DNA from: a gamma proteobacterium HTCC5015
Lineage (GTDB): Bacteria > Pseudomonadota > Gammaproteobacteria > HTCC5015
Direction of reading: 5' to 3'
Assembly (NCBI GenBank): GCA_000155715.1
Contig: DS990606.1
Coordinates: forward strand, 30,768-94,767
DNA length: 64,000 nt
In this document: positions 16,983-25,290 of the stretch, in pieces
Numbering within the stretch: position 1 is the first letter of the stretch
How the letters are laid out: every line of letters starts with the position of its first letter
Notes under the pieces: generated by a model
The model's database searches: none
What the model saw: only the letters and a program-made list of their open reading frames with translations
Told to the model about the DNA's origin: nothing
Made by a program: the position numbers and the translations under genes

Positions 16983-18374
16983 ATGGACACATTAAACACC
17001 ACGCTCACCCAAATTAACGGCGCCGTTTGGGGCTCGACACTGATGGTACTTCTGCTCGGCTTGGGCATTTACCTCACCGTTGGCCTGCGCGGCATTACCA
17101 TCACCTGGCTGCCCAAAGCCTTCGCATCGCTGTGGCGAGGTCGCAAAGGACAGGCCGAGGGCGATATTACGCCGTTTCAATCGCTGATGACGGCTCTCTC
17201 TTCCACCGTTGGCACGGGCAACATCGTCGGTGTCGCCGGCGCTATTGCCATCGGCGGTCCCGGCGCCGTTTTCTGGATGTGGATGACCGCCATTGTCGGC
17301 ATGGCCACCAAATACGCCGAAGGGGTTTTGGGCGTTCACTACCGCGAGCGCGGCGAAGACGGCCGTCACCTCGGCGGCCCCATGTACTATATTCGCAACG
17401 GCCTTGGCAGCCGCTGGGCTTGGATGGGCAGCGCCTTTGCCTTGTTTGCCATGCTCGCCGCCTTTGGCATCGGTAACACGGTACAAGCCAACTCCGTGGC
17501 CAACGCCCTGTTCTCCAGCTTCGATACCAGCTCCCTCGATCAGTTCTTGATGGATAGAGACTGGCCGATCTGGCTGCCCCAGCTCGCATTAGGTTTGCTA
17601 TTGGCGACTTTAGTCGGTGCCGTGATCCTCGGCGGCATCCAGCGCATTGGCCAAGTCGCCGCCAAACTCGTGCCCTTGATGGCCCTGCTCTACGCGGGCG
17701 GTGCCATCGTCATACTGGTGGCCAATATAGAGGCCGTCCCCGCTGCCTTTACCACCATTGTGACCGACGCTTTCACCGGCACCGCTGCCGCAGGCGGATT
17801 TGTCGGTAGCACCTTGATGCTGGCGCTTCAAAAGGGCGTCGCTCGCGGCATTTTCTCCAACGAAGCGGGCCTCGGCTCTGCGCCCATCGCCCACGCTGCG
17901 GCACAAACTCGCGACCCCGTCGAACAGGGCAGTATCGCCATGTTGGGCGTGTTTATCGACACGCTCGTGATTTGCACACTCACCGCACTGGTGATCGTGG
18001 TCAGCGGCGAGTGGCTACAGGGAACCGACGGCGCGGCGCTGTCGACTGCAGCCTTTGCCATTGGCCTGCGCGGTGGCGAGTGGGTAGTGACCTTGGGTTT
18101 AGCGGTGTTCGCCACCACCACGCTGATTGGCTGGAGCTACTACGGTGAGCGCTGTTGTGAATTTTTACTCGGCCACCGCGCCATTATGCCCTACCGCGTG
18201 TTGTGGGTGCTGATGATTCCCATAGGCGCCACCGTACACATGGATACCGTGTGGCTAATCGCCGAAATTCTCAACGGCCTCATGGCTTTCCCCAACCTAA
18301 TCGCTCTCGCACTGCTGAGCCCCGTGGTATTTAAGCTGACTCGACTGGCCAGCAAGCAGGACAGCCCATCATGA
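16983..18374 (+). CDS. Sodium:alanine symporter family (AgcS) transporter
   Basis: An inner-membrane protein of 463 residues with about ten to eleven hydrophobic segments that imports alanine or glycine with Na+. Family motifs: FQSLMTALSSTVGTGNIVGVAGAI (residues about 66-89), GPGAVFWMWMTAIVGMATKYAEG and GIFSNEAGLGSAPIAHAAA. The ATG at 16983 is preceded closely by a Pho box and no good ribosome site, so translation may start weakly. Its 3' end overlaps nadC by 4 bp (ATGA), which suggests co-expression with nadC. Substrate is inferred from family only. Confidence 0.9.
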   Translation: MDTLNTTLTQINGAVWGSTLMVLLLGLGIYLTVGLRGITITWLPKAFASLWRGRKGQAEGDITPFQSLMTALSSTVGTGNIVGVAGAIAIGGPGAVFWMWMTAIVGMATKYAEGVLGVHYRERGEDGRHLGGPMYYIRNGLGSRWAWMGSAFALFAMLAAFGIGNTVQANSVANALFSSFDTSSLDQFLMDRDWPIWLPQLALGLLLATLVGAVILGGIQRIGQVAAKLVPLMALLYAGGAIVILVANIEAVPAAFTTIVTDAFTGTAAAGGFVGSTLMLALQKGVARGIFSNEAGLGSAPIAHAAAQTRDPVEQGSIAMLGVFIDTLVICTLTALVIVVSGEWLQGTDGAALSTAAFAIGLRGGEWVVTLGLAVFATTTLIGWSYYGERCCEFLLGHRAIMPYRVLWVLMIPIGATVHMDTVWLIAEILNGLMAFPNLIALALLSPVVFKLTRLASKQDSPS

Positions 18375-19243
18375 TCTCGACAAAGCTTCCCCACGATCTG
18401 GCCCAGTGCGTGCAACAGGCACTCGATGAGGATCTGCTCGGCGATGGCGCTCGCCAGTACAGCGACATCAACGCCGATCTAATTCCCGCCGAAAAAACCG
18501 ACCACGCGCGCATCGTCTGCCGCGAGACCGCCGTGATTGCGGGCACCGCCTACGCCGAGGAGGCCTTTCGGCAAATCGACGATCGCTGCGAGCTGGTGTG
18601 GCACGTGCACGACGGCGAGCGCGTCGAAGCCGACACGGTGCTGTGCGACGTCAAAGGCCCCAGCCGCGCCCTGCTTACCGCCGAGCGCGCCGCACTCAAC
18701 TTTTTGCAAACCCTATCGGGCACCGCCACGACCACAGCGCAGTATGTCGCCGCCGTGGAGGGCACGAGCGCCAAGTTGCTCGACACGCGCAAAACGCTGC
18801 CCGGCCTGCGCAATGCACAAAAATACGCCGTCTTGTGCGGCGGCGGCCACAATCACCGCATTGGGCTCTACGATGCCTTCTTAATTAAAGAAAACCATAT
18901 CGCCGCCAGTGGCAGCATCAGCGCCGCCATCGAGCGCGCGCGCCAAGCGCATCCCAATACGCTGCTAGAAATCGAAGTAGAAAACCACGAAGAGCTCATG
19001 GAAGCCATCGACGCGCAGCCCGACCGCATTATGCTCGACAACTTTTCACTGGGAGACTTGCGCAGCGCAGTCGAAGAAAAACCCGAGGGTATCGACTACG
19101 AGGCCTCCGGCGGCATTACACTAGACAATTTAAGAGCGGTGGCAGAAACCGGCGTCGACTACATTTCTCTCGGCGTGTTAACCAAAGACCTGCACTCGAT
19201 TGACCTCTCCATGCGCGTTGTCGATGAAAAACCGCTGCCCTAA
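18371..19243 (+). CDS. nadC: Nicotinate-nucleotide pyrophosphorylase (quinolinate phosphoribosyltransferase)
   Basis: Cytosolic enzyme of de novo NAD synthesis that converts quinolinate and PRPP to nicotinate mononucleotide. The 290 residues show the N-terminal EDLLGDGARQYSDINADLIP, the mid segment AERAALNFLQTLSGTATTTAQYV, the active-site TRKTLPGLRNAQKYAVLCGGGHNHRIGLYDAFLIKENH region (arginine, histidine and lysine ligands) and the C-terminal EVENHEELMEAI, IMLDNFS and EASGGITLDN. The start overlaps agcS by 4 bp. It is a complete, ordinary NadC. Confidence 0.96.
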   Translation: MISTKLPHDLAQCVQQALDEDLLGDGARQYSDINADLIPAEKTDHARIVCRETAVIAGTAYAEEAFRQIDDRCELVWHVHDGERVEADTVLCDVKGPSRALLTAERAALNFLQTLSGTATTTAQYVAAVEGTSAKLLDTRKTLPGLRNAQKYAVLCGGGHNHRIGLYDAFLIKENHIAASGSISAAIERARQAHPNTLLEIEVENHEELMEAIDAQPDRIMLDNFSLGDLRSAVEEKPEGIDYEASGGITLDNLRAVAETGVDYISLGVLTKDLHSIDLSMRVVDEKPLP

Positions 19244-19297
19244 ACTTTTTTGCAGCGCTTAGGTCACAGCGATACCACCAACACGACTGAGATGTAT

Positions 19298-19990
19298 ATG
19301 TTAAGGATACTGATTGCGGGCGGCGCGCTACTGGCCAGCTGTGCCGCCAGCGCCGAAGCGCGCCAATACGACTGGACACTCGAAGACCGCGGCGAGACCC
19401 GAGAAGCCGTCACTCGCTACAGCAGCGATGTCGACGGTCAGGCCATCGACGCCTTTCGCGGCGTGGCCGAAGTGCCCTATTCTATGCCCGCCGTGCTCGC
19501 GGCCATTCTCGACACCGACGGCTTTCGCGATTGGATTTTTGGCTTCAAAACCGTCGAAAAACGCCCCATTGCCGACGAGCCCACCAGCCTCTATCTGGCC
19601 TTTCACGCCACGTGGCCCGCCAAAGATCGCGATGTGGTGGTCGTGGGCGACATGGACATCGACGTCTTCAGCGGCGTGGTTCAAATTCACAGCCGCCATG
19701 CGCCCGAGGCCCCCGAGCGCAGCGGGCATGTACGCATTGAAGAACTCGACAACCGCTGGATTCTCACTCCGCTGGACAACGGCTGGACGCGCATCGACTT
19801 TCGCACTTTCGTCGACATCGGCGGCTGGGTGCCCGGCTGGCTCGCCAACATGGTCGCCACCGACACGCCCTATCAAACGCTAGAAGGCCTGCGCAAACGA
19901 CTCGACGAAGCCAACTACCGCTTCCCACACATCGAAGACATCCCCTTCCTACCCGAAGGCAACTGGTTCAACGACAAGACTCAAGAGTAA
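19298..19990 (+). CDS. Exported START-domain (StAR-related lipid-binding-like) protein
   Basis: A 230-residue protein with a signal peptide (MLRILIAGGALLASCAASAEA). The rest looks like a bacterial START domain, a hydrophobic-ligand fold: FRGVAEVPYSMPAVLAAILD, WIFGFKTVEKRPI, LYLAFHATWPAKDRDVVVVG and ITLTPLDNGWTRIDF-like end with VPGWLANMVATDTPYQTLEGL. The ligand is unknown. ATG at 19298 is preferred for spacing to a weak GAG site; ATG 19292 is an alternative. The frame upstream is open in register with nadC after its stop, but only 54 bp separates the genes. It is probably co-transcribed with agcS-nadC. Confidence 0.75.
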   Translation: MLRILIAGGALLASCAASAEARQYDWTLEDRGETREAVTRYSSDVDGQAIDAFRGVAEVPYSMPAVLAAILDTDGFRDWIFGFKTVEKRPIADEPTSLYLAFHATWPAKDRDVVVVGDMDIDVFSGVVQIHSRHAPEAPERSGHVRIEELDNRWILTPLDNGWTRIDFRTFVDIGGWVPGWLANMVATDTPYQTLEGLRKRLDEANYRFPHIEDIPFLPEGNWFNDKTQE

Positions 19991-20254
19991 GTTTTTCTTT
20001 GGCTTTGGCTTGGGTGGATGTAACACAGGGGCCACGGAAAACACTGTGGCCCTGAAAAACCGTAGAGTCGGGCCTACATCTACGTCTCAGAGTCGCAATG
20101 CTCTTAGTCGGACTCAGTGTGCCCGGCTCCGTGTTCATTGATAGCTAGTCAACAAACGCGGACAGATACAAGGTCGGATTTATGCCCTTCAGGGTACTTC
20201 AGTCCGACAGAACCAGCACAATGTCTACCGTTACCACCGTATGCCCACCACCCT

Positions 20255-20368
20255 CGTCACTCCCGCGCAGGCGGGAGTCCAGCGTCTTTACTCTCTCGAA
20301 TAAAGCAAACACAACACAAAACAGAGCACTCGGAAGTTTTCTCTTTTCACCTCACCCAACTCATGTCA
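20255..20368 (+). repeat. Dispersed palindromic repeat, copy A
   Basis: Begins with the REP-like palindrome ACTCCCGCGCAGGCGGGAGT (20259-20278) followed by CCAGCGTCTTTACTCTCTCG. It matches copy B at 23638-23752 in inverted orientation: the first 39 bp or so are identical and the rest is recognisably similar over about 110 bp. Confidence 0.75.
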
Positions 20369-20417
20369 CCCCGAACCCCAACCCGAGAGATTCAAAATCG
20401 CGGCACCGATAGGGAGA

Positions 20418-20438
20418 CTCTGGATCAAGTCCAGAGTG
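20418..20438. repeat. 21-bp palindrome
   Basis: ACTCTGGA and TCCAGAGT flank a TCAAG loop, followed by GACGGGG. It is of the same general kind as REP elements but a different sequence family from the CCCGC palindromes nearby. Confidence 0.6.
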
Positions 20439-20600
20439 ACGGGGTTATTTTATCCACTGTGTGCTTTATGCCTTTTGCAGCATTGAAACCCAACTCACAG
20501 TCTTAACCACTTTCAGATCAGAGTGGCGTCCTAAATACCCTCTGTGATCTCGGTGTCCTCCGTGGCCACCGTGTCACAACCACCGAACCCAAAAAACGAC

Positions 20601-21944
20601 TCAAGCCCCTGCGATGGTGGCTGCTTCGAGTAGGATGGAGGGTGTGCGGATGGAGCTGCGACAGTCTAGGTCGCTGCCGATGGCGACGATGTTTTTGTAC
20701 ATCTCGCGCAATTGCCCCGCGACGGTAATCTCTGCCACGGGGTAGGCCAGTTCGCCGTTTTCCACCCAAAAACCCGCCGCGCCGCGGGAGTAATCCCCCG
20801 TCACGCCGTTGACGCCCGAGCCCATCATTTCCGTCACCAGCAACCCCGTATCCATGCGTTTTAGCAGGGCGTTGAAATCGTCTGCGCCCGCGGCCAACTC
20901 CAGGTTGTGCACACCGCCGGCGTTGCCCGTGGTGGCCATGCCCAGCTTGCGCGCCGAGTAGCTGTCCAGCACATAGCCCTGTAACACGCCGTCTTTCACC
21001 AAGGCGCGCTCTTGGGTGGCGACGCCTTCGTTATCGTAACTAGCGCTGCCCATGGCGGCGGGAATGTGAGGCCGCTCGTGAAATTGCACAAACTCGGGGA
21101 ACAGGGTCTCGCCCAAGGCGTTTTCTAAAAAGCTCGCGCGCCGATACAAGGCACCGCCGCGAATCGCACCGACGAAACTACCCACCAGACTGCGCGCCAT
21201 CTCGGGCGTAAACAAAATAGGCGCCGTGCGCGTACGGATTTTTTGCGGATTAAGTCGCGCCACGCTGCGCTCGGCGGCCAGCTGCCCAACGGCCTCGGGC
21301 GAGTCCAAATCTTGGGGACGACGCATCGAAGTATAGGCGTAGTCGCGCTGAACATCGCCCGTGGCGGGGTCCTTGGCCAATACGGCACAGCTCAAACCGT
21401 GGCGCGAGCTGGCGTAGCCATGCATAAAGCCATGACTATTGGCGTAGACCGCAAACCCCTCGTGACTATTGAGGCTGGCGCCGTCGGAATTGTCGATGCG
21501 CTTATCCAGCCCCCGCGCCGCCGCCTCACAGGCCCGCGCCTGCTCGATGGCCTCTTCGGGGCTGGGCGCCCACGGATGGTACAAGTCCAAATCGGGGAAA
21601 TGCTGCGTCATCAACTCGGCATCGGCCAAGCCAGCGCAGTCGTCGGGCTGAGTGAAACGCGCGATAGAACAGGCCGAGCGCACCGCGTCGCGCACGGCGG
21701 CCTCGGACAAATCCGTGGTACTGGCACTGCCCTTGGCGCCATCGCGGTAGACGGTAATGCCCATCGCCTGACTGCGGTCGCGCTCCAGCGACTCGACCTC
21801 GCCCAGACGCACGCTCGCCGACAAGCCGTCCATACCACTGACCGAGGCCTCGGCCTGATCGGCGCCCTGCCCCTTGGCCTCATCCAGTGCCAACTCCACC
21901 AAGCGCTCAAATTCAACGCGATCAAAACTGCCCGAATCCGACAC
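20601..21944 (-). CDS. pmbA: Metalloprotease PmbA/TldE subunit
   Basis: Partner of TldD in the heterodimeric TldD/TldE protease that processes antibiotic peptides such as microcin B17 and degrades CcdA; TldE lacks the zinc site itself. The 447-residue protein has the family tail: KLGMATTGNAGGVHNLEL, LVTEMMGSGVNGVTGDYSRGAAGFWVENGELAYPV and IAIGSDLDCR-type end. The start is GTG at 21944, with AGGAG five nt upstream; the six codons before it fall in the ribosome site. tldD lies 15 kb away at 36608, beyond the accessory region, whereas in Pseudomonas-type genomes pmbA, yjgA and tldD are neighbours. Confidence 0.94.
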   Translation of the reverse strand: MSDSGSFDRVEFERLVELALDEAKGQGADQAEASVSGMDGLSASVRLGEVESLERDRSQAMGITVYRDGAKGSASTTDLSEAAVRDAVRSACSIARFTQPDDCAGLADAELMTQHFPDLDLYHPWAPSPEEAIEQARACEAAARGLDKRIDNSDGASLNSHEGFAVYANSHGFMHGYASSRHGLSCAVLAKDPATGDVQRDYAYTSMRRPQDLDSPEAVGQLAAERSVARLNPQKIRTRTAPILFTPEMARSLVGSFVGAIRGGALYRRASFLENALGETLFPEFVQFHERPHIPAAMGSASYDNEGVATQERALVKDGVLQGYVLDSYSARKLGMATTGNAGGVHNLELAAGADDFNALLKRMDTGLLVTEMMGSGVNGVTGDYSRGAAGFWVENGELAYPVAEITVAGQLREMYKNIVAIGSDLDCRSSIRTPSILLEAATIAGA

Positions 21945-22043
21945 GGCGACTCCTACACACAAAATACAAAGCAGTCATTGTAACGCATTAACCCACTCAC
22001 ACAGAGAGCCACCCACGCCCCAACAATGCGCTACAATAGCGGC

Positions 22044-22577
22044 ATGAAAGATGACGCCCCCAAAACCTTTATCAACGAGCACGGCGAAGAAGAAGAGCTG
22101 ATCATCATCAGCAAATCTCAGCAAAAGCGCGACGCGCACGCCCTCACCGATCTCGGCAAAACCTTAATCGATTTTGCCGCTAGCGATCTGGATAAAATCC
22201 CATTGAGCGACGAGCTGCGAAAAGCCATCATCGCCGCTCAAGGGATGAAAAAAGGCGCGCTCAAACGCCAGACACAATTCATAGGAAAACAGCTCAGAAA
22301 GATCGACACCGAGGCCATTCAAAAAGCCGTCGACGACATTCTTCACGCCCGCAAAAGCGCTGGGCGCGAATTCAAGCAACTCGAACAATGGCGCGACCGC
22401 CTACTCAGCGATGACAAAAGCGCACTCACCGACTTTATCGGCCAATACCCCCACGCCGATGTGCAGCGCCTGCGCCAACTCATCCGCAACGCGCAAAAAG
22501 AACAATCCCAAAGCAAACCACCCAAAGCCTTCCGCGAACTCTTCCGCGAGCTGCGCACTATCGCCGAGAGCGAATAA
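22044..22577 (+). CDS. darP: Ribosome-associated protein DarP (YjgA/DUF615 family)
   Basis: A 177-residue, highly charged and mainly helical cytosolic protein that helps late assembly of the 50S subunit. Family landmarks are SKSQQKRDAHALTDLGKTL near the N-terminus, RKAIIAAQGMKKGALKRQTQFIGKQLR in the middle and AKFRELFRELR-like KAFRELFRELRTI at the end. ATG at 22044 (MKDDAPK) is chosen; an in-frame ATG at 22026 is possible, and neither has a strong ribosome site. It is divergent from pmbA, the gene pair order seen in Pseudomonas. Confidence 0.92.
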   Translation: MKDDAPKTFINEHGEEEELIIISKSQQKRDAHALTDLGKTLIDFAASDLDKIPLSDELRKAIIAAQGMKKGALKRQTQFIGKQLRKIDTEAIQKAVDDILHARKSAGREFKQLEQWRDRLLSDDKSALTDFIGQYPHADVQRLRQLIRNAQKEQSQSKPPKAFRELFRELRTIAESE

Positions 22578-22770
22578 CCACGCACCCGCGCCTCGACACA
22601 TTCAAGCGGCTTCCAAAGCACTCACTGGCCAAACAAGCCAGTATAAGTTGGCTGTGCTACATTAAACCCAACAGGCAGGGAAGCGCCTTAGGGACGCCCC
22701 TCCTAAAACACTCAATAACGACGATTGTTCGAAGTTCCGAGTTCCCCACGATTAGTAGCCACCCTGTATA

Positions 22771-22872
22771 GTTATATTAACTCGCATAGAGGTGGAAAAA
22801 ATGTCACGAAGAAAGCACCAAGCTTACACAGAAGAATTTCGCAAAGAAGCCGTCAAACGCTCAGAGAATGTT
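22771..22872 (+). mobile_element. IS3-type transposase OrfA scrap
   Basis: A ribosome site (GAGGTGG) and ATG at 22801 are followed by 24 codons reading MSRRKHQAYTEEFRKEAVKR, the usual start of IS3-family OrfA helix-turn-helix proteins. The match stops abruptly near 22872 and is fused in frame to the next gene. The leader TGTATAGTTATATTAACTCG (from about 22765) may be the outer end of the element. Nothing of OrfB or a right end was found, so it is a remnant. The 220 bp between darP and this scrap hold no gene. Confidence 0.7.
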
Positions 22873-22884
22873 TTGAGAGGATTT

Positions 22885-23289
22885 ATGAAGATAAAATTTC
22901 TAACATTAATGATAATAATTTTTACTAATCCAGTGATAGCTGATCAATGGATACCTCCCATTGACGAAAAACTAGAAGGCAATCTTATTGTCGCTGGAGT
23001 TAGTTACATGGACCCAAGTCCAGATTATAAGCCTGGCTCACACGTATTGATTGATATACAAGGAGATAGCGCCCAAGAACTTTACAAAGCATTAAAAGTT
23101 GAGGAGAAAAAGTTCAATTATTGCCCTTGGGGTGAGAACGGGGATTGCTGGCCAAGAAGTATTAAAGACAGCGGAAATATAATTTGCACCATGCATGATA
23201 AAAAAGAAGTTAATTGTAAATTGGTTTACGACTTATCTGATAAAAAATTCATGATCCCCGGACAATTTAGTACAGGTGGAGATATCTAA
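22885..23289 (+). pseudogene. Small secreted protein of unknown family, probably cut by an in-frame stop
   Basis: Starts at ATG 22885 with GAGAGG four nt upstream. Residues 1-20 (MKIKFLTLMIIIFTNPVIA) form a signal peptide; the mature part has two cysteine pairs, CPWGENGDC and CTMHDKKEVNC, suggesting disulfides in the periplasm. TAA at 23287-23289 ends it at 134 residues, but the same frame stays open to 23573 and the next 40 codons (TYKNNDKELVKAIADVSEKL, then PSVQEYLGQDSCADGK) look like genuine protein before running into a REP repeat. The gene is AT-rich unlike its surroundings, consistent with transfer. I do not recognise the family. Confidence 0.6.
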
Positions 23290-23473
23290 ACATATAAAAA
23301 TAACGATAAAGAACTTGTAAAAGCAATCGCCGATGTTAGCGAAAAGCTTCCGTCAGTTCAGGAATACCTAGGGCAAGATTCCTGTGCAGATGGGAAAATT
23401 AAATTTCCACGCGGCTTTATGCAACGTAGCTTCTCCACTCGGCTACCACCTACCCGTCATTCCCCAACACTTA

Positions 23474-23557
23474 GTCATTCCCGCGAAGGCGGGAATCCAG
23501 CGTCTTTGAGTGAGCGGGGTTGTAAAGCCACTGGGCTCCCGCCTACGCGGGAGCGAC
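23474..23557. repeat. Two REP-like palindromes
   Basis: ATTCCCGCGAAGGCGGGAAT at 23476-23495, followed by CCAGCGTCTTT as in copies A and B, and GCTCCCGCCTACGCGGGAGC at 23535-23554. They share the CCCGC(N)GCGGG core with compensating changes in both arms, so the stem is conserved rather than the sequence. Confidence 0.75.
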
Positions 23558-23637
23558 GGCGGGGTGCAGGATAGCCGATGGAAACGACGGGGTAAGCGAA
23601 AGCATTGTATTCCCCGAAATACCCGTCATTCTAGGCT

Positions 23638-23752
23638 TGGCCTGACTTGAGTTAAGTGAGCTGAAAACAGAAAAACTTCGGTGGCCTCTTGTTGTATTTA
23701 TTTTATTCGAAAGAGTAAAGACGCTGGACTCCCGCCTGCGCGGGAGTGACGG
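23638..23752 (-). repeat. Dispersed palindromic repeat, copy B (inverted relative to A)
   Basis: Reverse complement reads GTCACTCCCGCGCAGGCGGG and continues into CCAGCGTCTTTACTCTTTCG, matching copy A at 20255-20368. The two copies flank pmbA, darP and the broken gene in inverted orientation, 3.3 kb apart. Confidence 0.75.
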
Positions 23753-23817
23753 GGCAACGACCGCACTCCGCTTGTGGCTTTACTCAAATCATCGGCCTTT
23801 GGCTTTCTCGTGCCCCA

Positions 23818-25257
23818 TTAACCCGCGGGATTTCGGATCACCATTAAACGGGGCTCTAGCATATCGGCCAGTGCGTAGCGTATACCCTCTCGGCCTAGGC
23901 CGCTGTCTTTAACGCCGCCGTAGGGCATGTGGTCCACGCGCCAAGAGGGCACATCGCCAATCACAACGCCGCCGACATCCAACTCGTCCCACGCTTGCTG
24001 GGCGCGGTATAAGTTTTGGGTGAAGACGCCGGTTTGCAAACCGAACTTGCTGTCGTTGACTTCGACCAGTGCTTGGTCGAAATCAGAGAACGAGGACAAG
24101 ATCGCCACGGGGCCGAAGGCCTCTTCGCGATACAGTGTTTCTTGGCGGTCGACATTTTCTAACAGCGTGGCCGACAACATGGCGCCCTTGCGCTCACCGC
24201 CACACAGCAGTTGGCCGCCGCTGTTGATGGCGGACTGAATCCACTCGTCTAGGCGCTGTGCCTCTTTTTCAGAAATCATGGGGCCAATGAAAGTTTGGCT
24301 GTCTTTGGGGTCACCCATCGCCAACTGACTGGCGGCGTCGACCAATTTTTGCTTCATATCGTCGTAGATGGATTCGTGAATGAGGATGCGCTGCACGCCA
24401 ATACAGCTCTGCCCACTTTGATAAAAGGCCCCCACCATGAGGCGATTGACCGCATCCTCTAAATCCACGTCCTCGTCGACGATACAAGCGGCGTTGCCGC
24501 CGAGCTCTAGCACCACTTTCTTTTTGCCCGCTTTGGCTTTGAGCGCCCAGCCCACATCAGGAGAGCCCGTAAAGCTGAGCAGCTTCAAGCGCTCATCGGT
24601 GGTGAAGCGCTCCGCACCGTCTCGCTGACAAGGCAGTATCGAAAACGCCCCTTTGGGTAAATCGGTTTCAGCCAGCACCTCGCCGATCACCAGTGCGCCA
24701 ATCGGTGTGAGCGACGCGGGTTTTAAAACAAAGGAACAGCCCGCGGCAATGGCGGGCGCGACTTTGTGCGCGGCCAAGTTCAAAGGAAAGTTGAACGGAC
24801 TGATAAAGGAGCAAGGGCCGACGGGTACCATTTTGGTCATGCCCGAATAGCCACTGGCGCGGGCGCTGATGTCCATGGTCAGCACTTCGCCGTTAATGCG
24901 CGTCGACTCCTCGGCGGCAATCCGAAAGGTGTCGATCAAGCGCGTGACCTCTCCCTTGGCATCTTTAATCGGCTTGCCCGCTTCGATACACAAACTCTGC
25001 GCCAGCTCATCGAAACGCTCGGTAAATCGTACCACGCAGTGATCCAAAACCGCTTGGCGCTCGTAGGCCGCCAGCTTTCGCATCGCCGGCATGGCCTCTT
25101 GGGCGGCCTGAATGGCTGTATCAATGGCCTGATCGTCCGCCAGCGCCACTTGGGTGGCCGCTTCGCCGGTGTATTTATCGGTGACGGTTAGGTCTTCATT
25201 GGCATAGACCGCTTCGCCCGCCAAGTAGTAGGGGTAAGCCGTTTTTAAAACAGACAT
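23818..25257 (-). CDS. NAD(P)-dependent aldehyde dehydrogenase
   Basis: A 479-residue cytosolic ALDH-superfamily enzyme oxidising an aldehyde to the acid. Visible landmarks: SPFNFPLNLAAHKVAPA for cofactor and substrate entry, KPAS at about 179-182, the Rossmann turn FTGSPDVG (229-236), general base E251 in LELGGNAA, nucleophile C285 in GQSCIGVQR and the late EEAFGPV. Substrate cannot be read; the neighbours suggest it completes alcohol-to-acid oxidation with the iron alcohol dehydrogenase. Third gene of a minus-strand operon, 33 bp after the thioesterase, with a good ribosome site (GAGAGCTC region) before the ATG. Confidence 0.9.
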   Translation of the reverse strand: MSVLKTAYPYYLAGEAVYANEDLTVTDKYTGEAATQVALADDQAIDTAIQAAQEAMPAMRKLAAYERQAVLDHCVVRFTERFDELAQSLCIEAGKPIKDAKGEVTRLIDTFRIAAEESTRINGEVLTMDISARASGYSGMTKMVPVGPCSFISPFNFPLNLAAHKVAPAIAAGCSFVLKPASLTPIGALVIGEVLAETDLPKGAFSILPCQRDGAERFTTDERLKLLSFTGSPDVGWALKAKAGKKKVVLELGGNAACIVDEDVDLEDAVNRLMVGAFYQSGQSCIGVQRILIHESIYDDMKQKLVDAASQLAMGDPKDSQTFIGPMISEKEAQRLDEWIQSAINSGGQLLCGGERKGAMLSATLLENVDRQETLYREEAFGPVAILSSFSDFDQALVEVNDSKFGLQTGVFTQNLYRAQQAWDELDVGGVVIGDVPSWRVDHMPYGGVKDSGLGREGIRYALADMLEPRLMVIRNPAG

Positions 25258-25290
25258 AGAGCTCTCCTTTATCCGTCGGCAAGCGCGGGA

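Larger units (their letters stand above)
19991..20600. other. Gene-free stretch carrying dispersed repeats
   Basis: No convincing gene is present on either strand in these 610 bp. It holds a GC-rich hairpin at about 20028-20055 (GGGGCCAC / GTGGCCCT), a repeat copy at 20255-20368, a 21-bp palindrome at 20418-20438, and at 20540-20576 a segment reading CTGTGATCTCGGTGTCCTCC then GTGGCCACCGTGT, a phrase that resembles short dispersed repeats found in many environmental bacteria. The pmbA stop lies just beyond. Confidence 0.6.
23290..23817. other. Gene-poor stretch with repeat cluster
   Basis: The first 120 bp are the in-frame continuation of the preceding broken gene. The remainder holds REP-like palindromes at 23474-23507 and 23535-23557 and a longer repeat copy at 23638-23752. 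No independent gene is credible. Confidence 0.6.

Noticed and set aside
19250..19297. LGHSDTTNTTEMY upstream of the START gene looks like a tyrosine-recombinase C-terminal motif.
   Set aside because: The histidine-to-tyrosine spacing is 10 instead of the usual 9, the open stretch is only about 16 codons, and no other integrase motif or attachment site is nearby. Most likely chance.
20117..20506. A 129-codon open frame in the pmbA-START gap.
   Set aside because: It runs through palindromic repeats, has no ribosome site and reads like translated repeat DNA.
22792..23289. One 165-residue protein starting at the IS3 OrfA scrap.
   Set aside because: The internal ATG at 22885 has its own ribosome site and starts a proper signal peptide, while the first part matches a different, transposase family.
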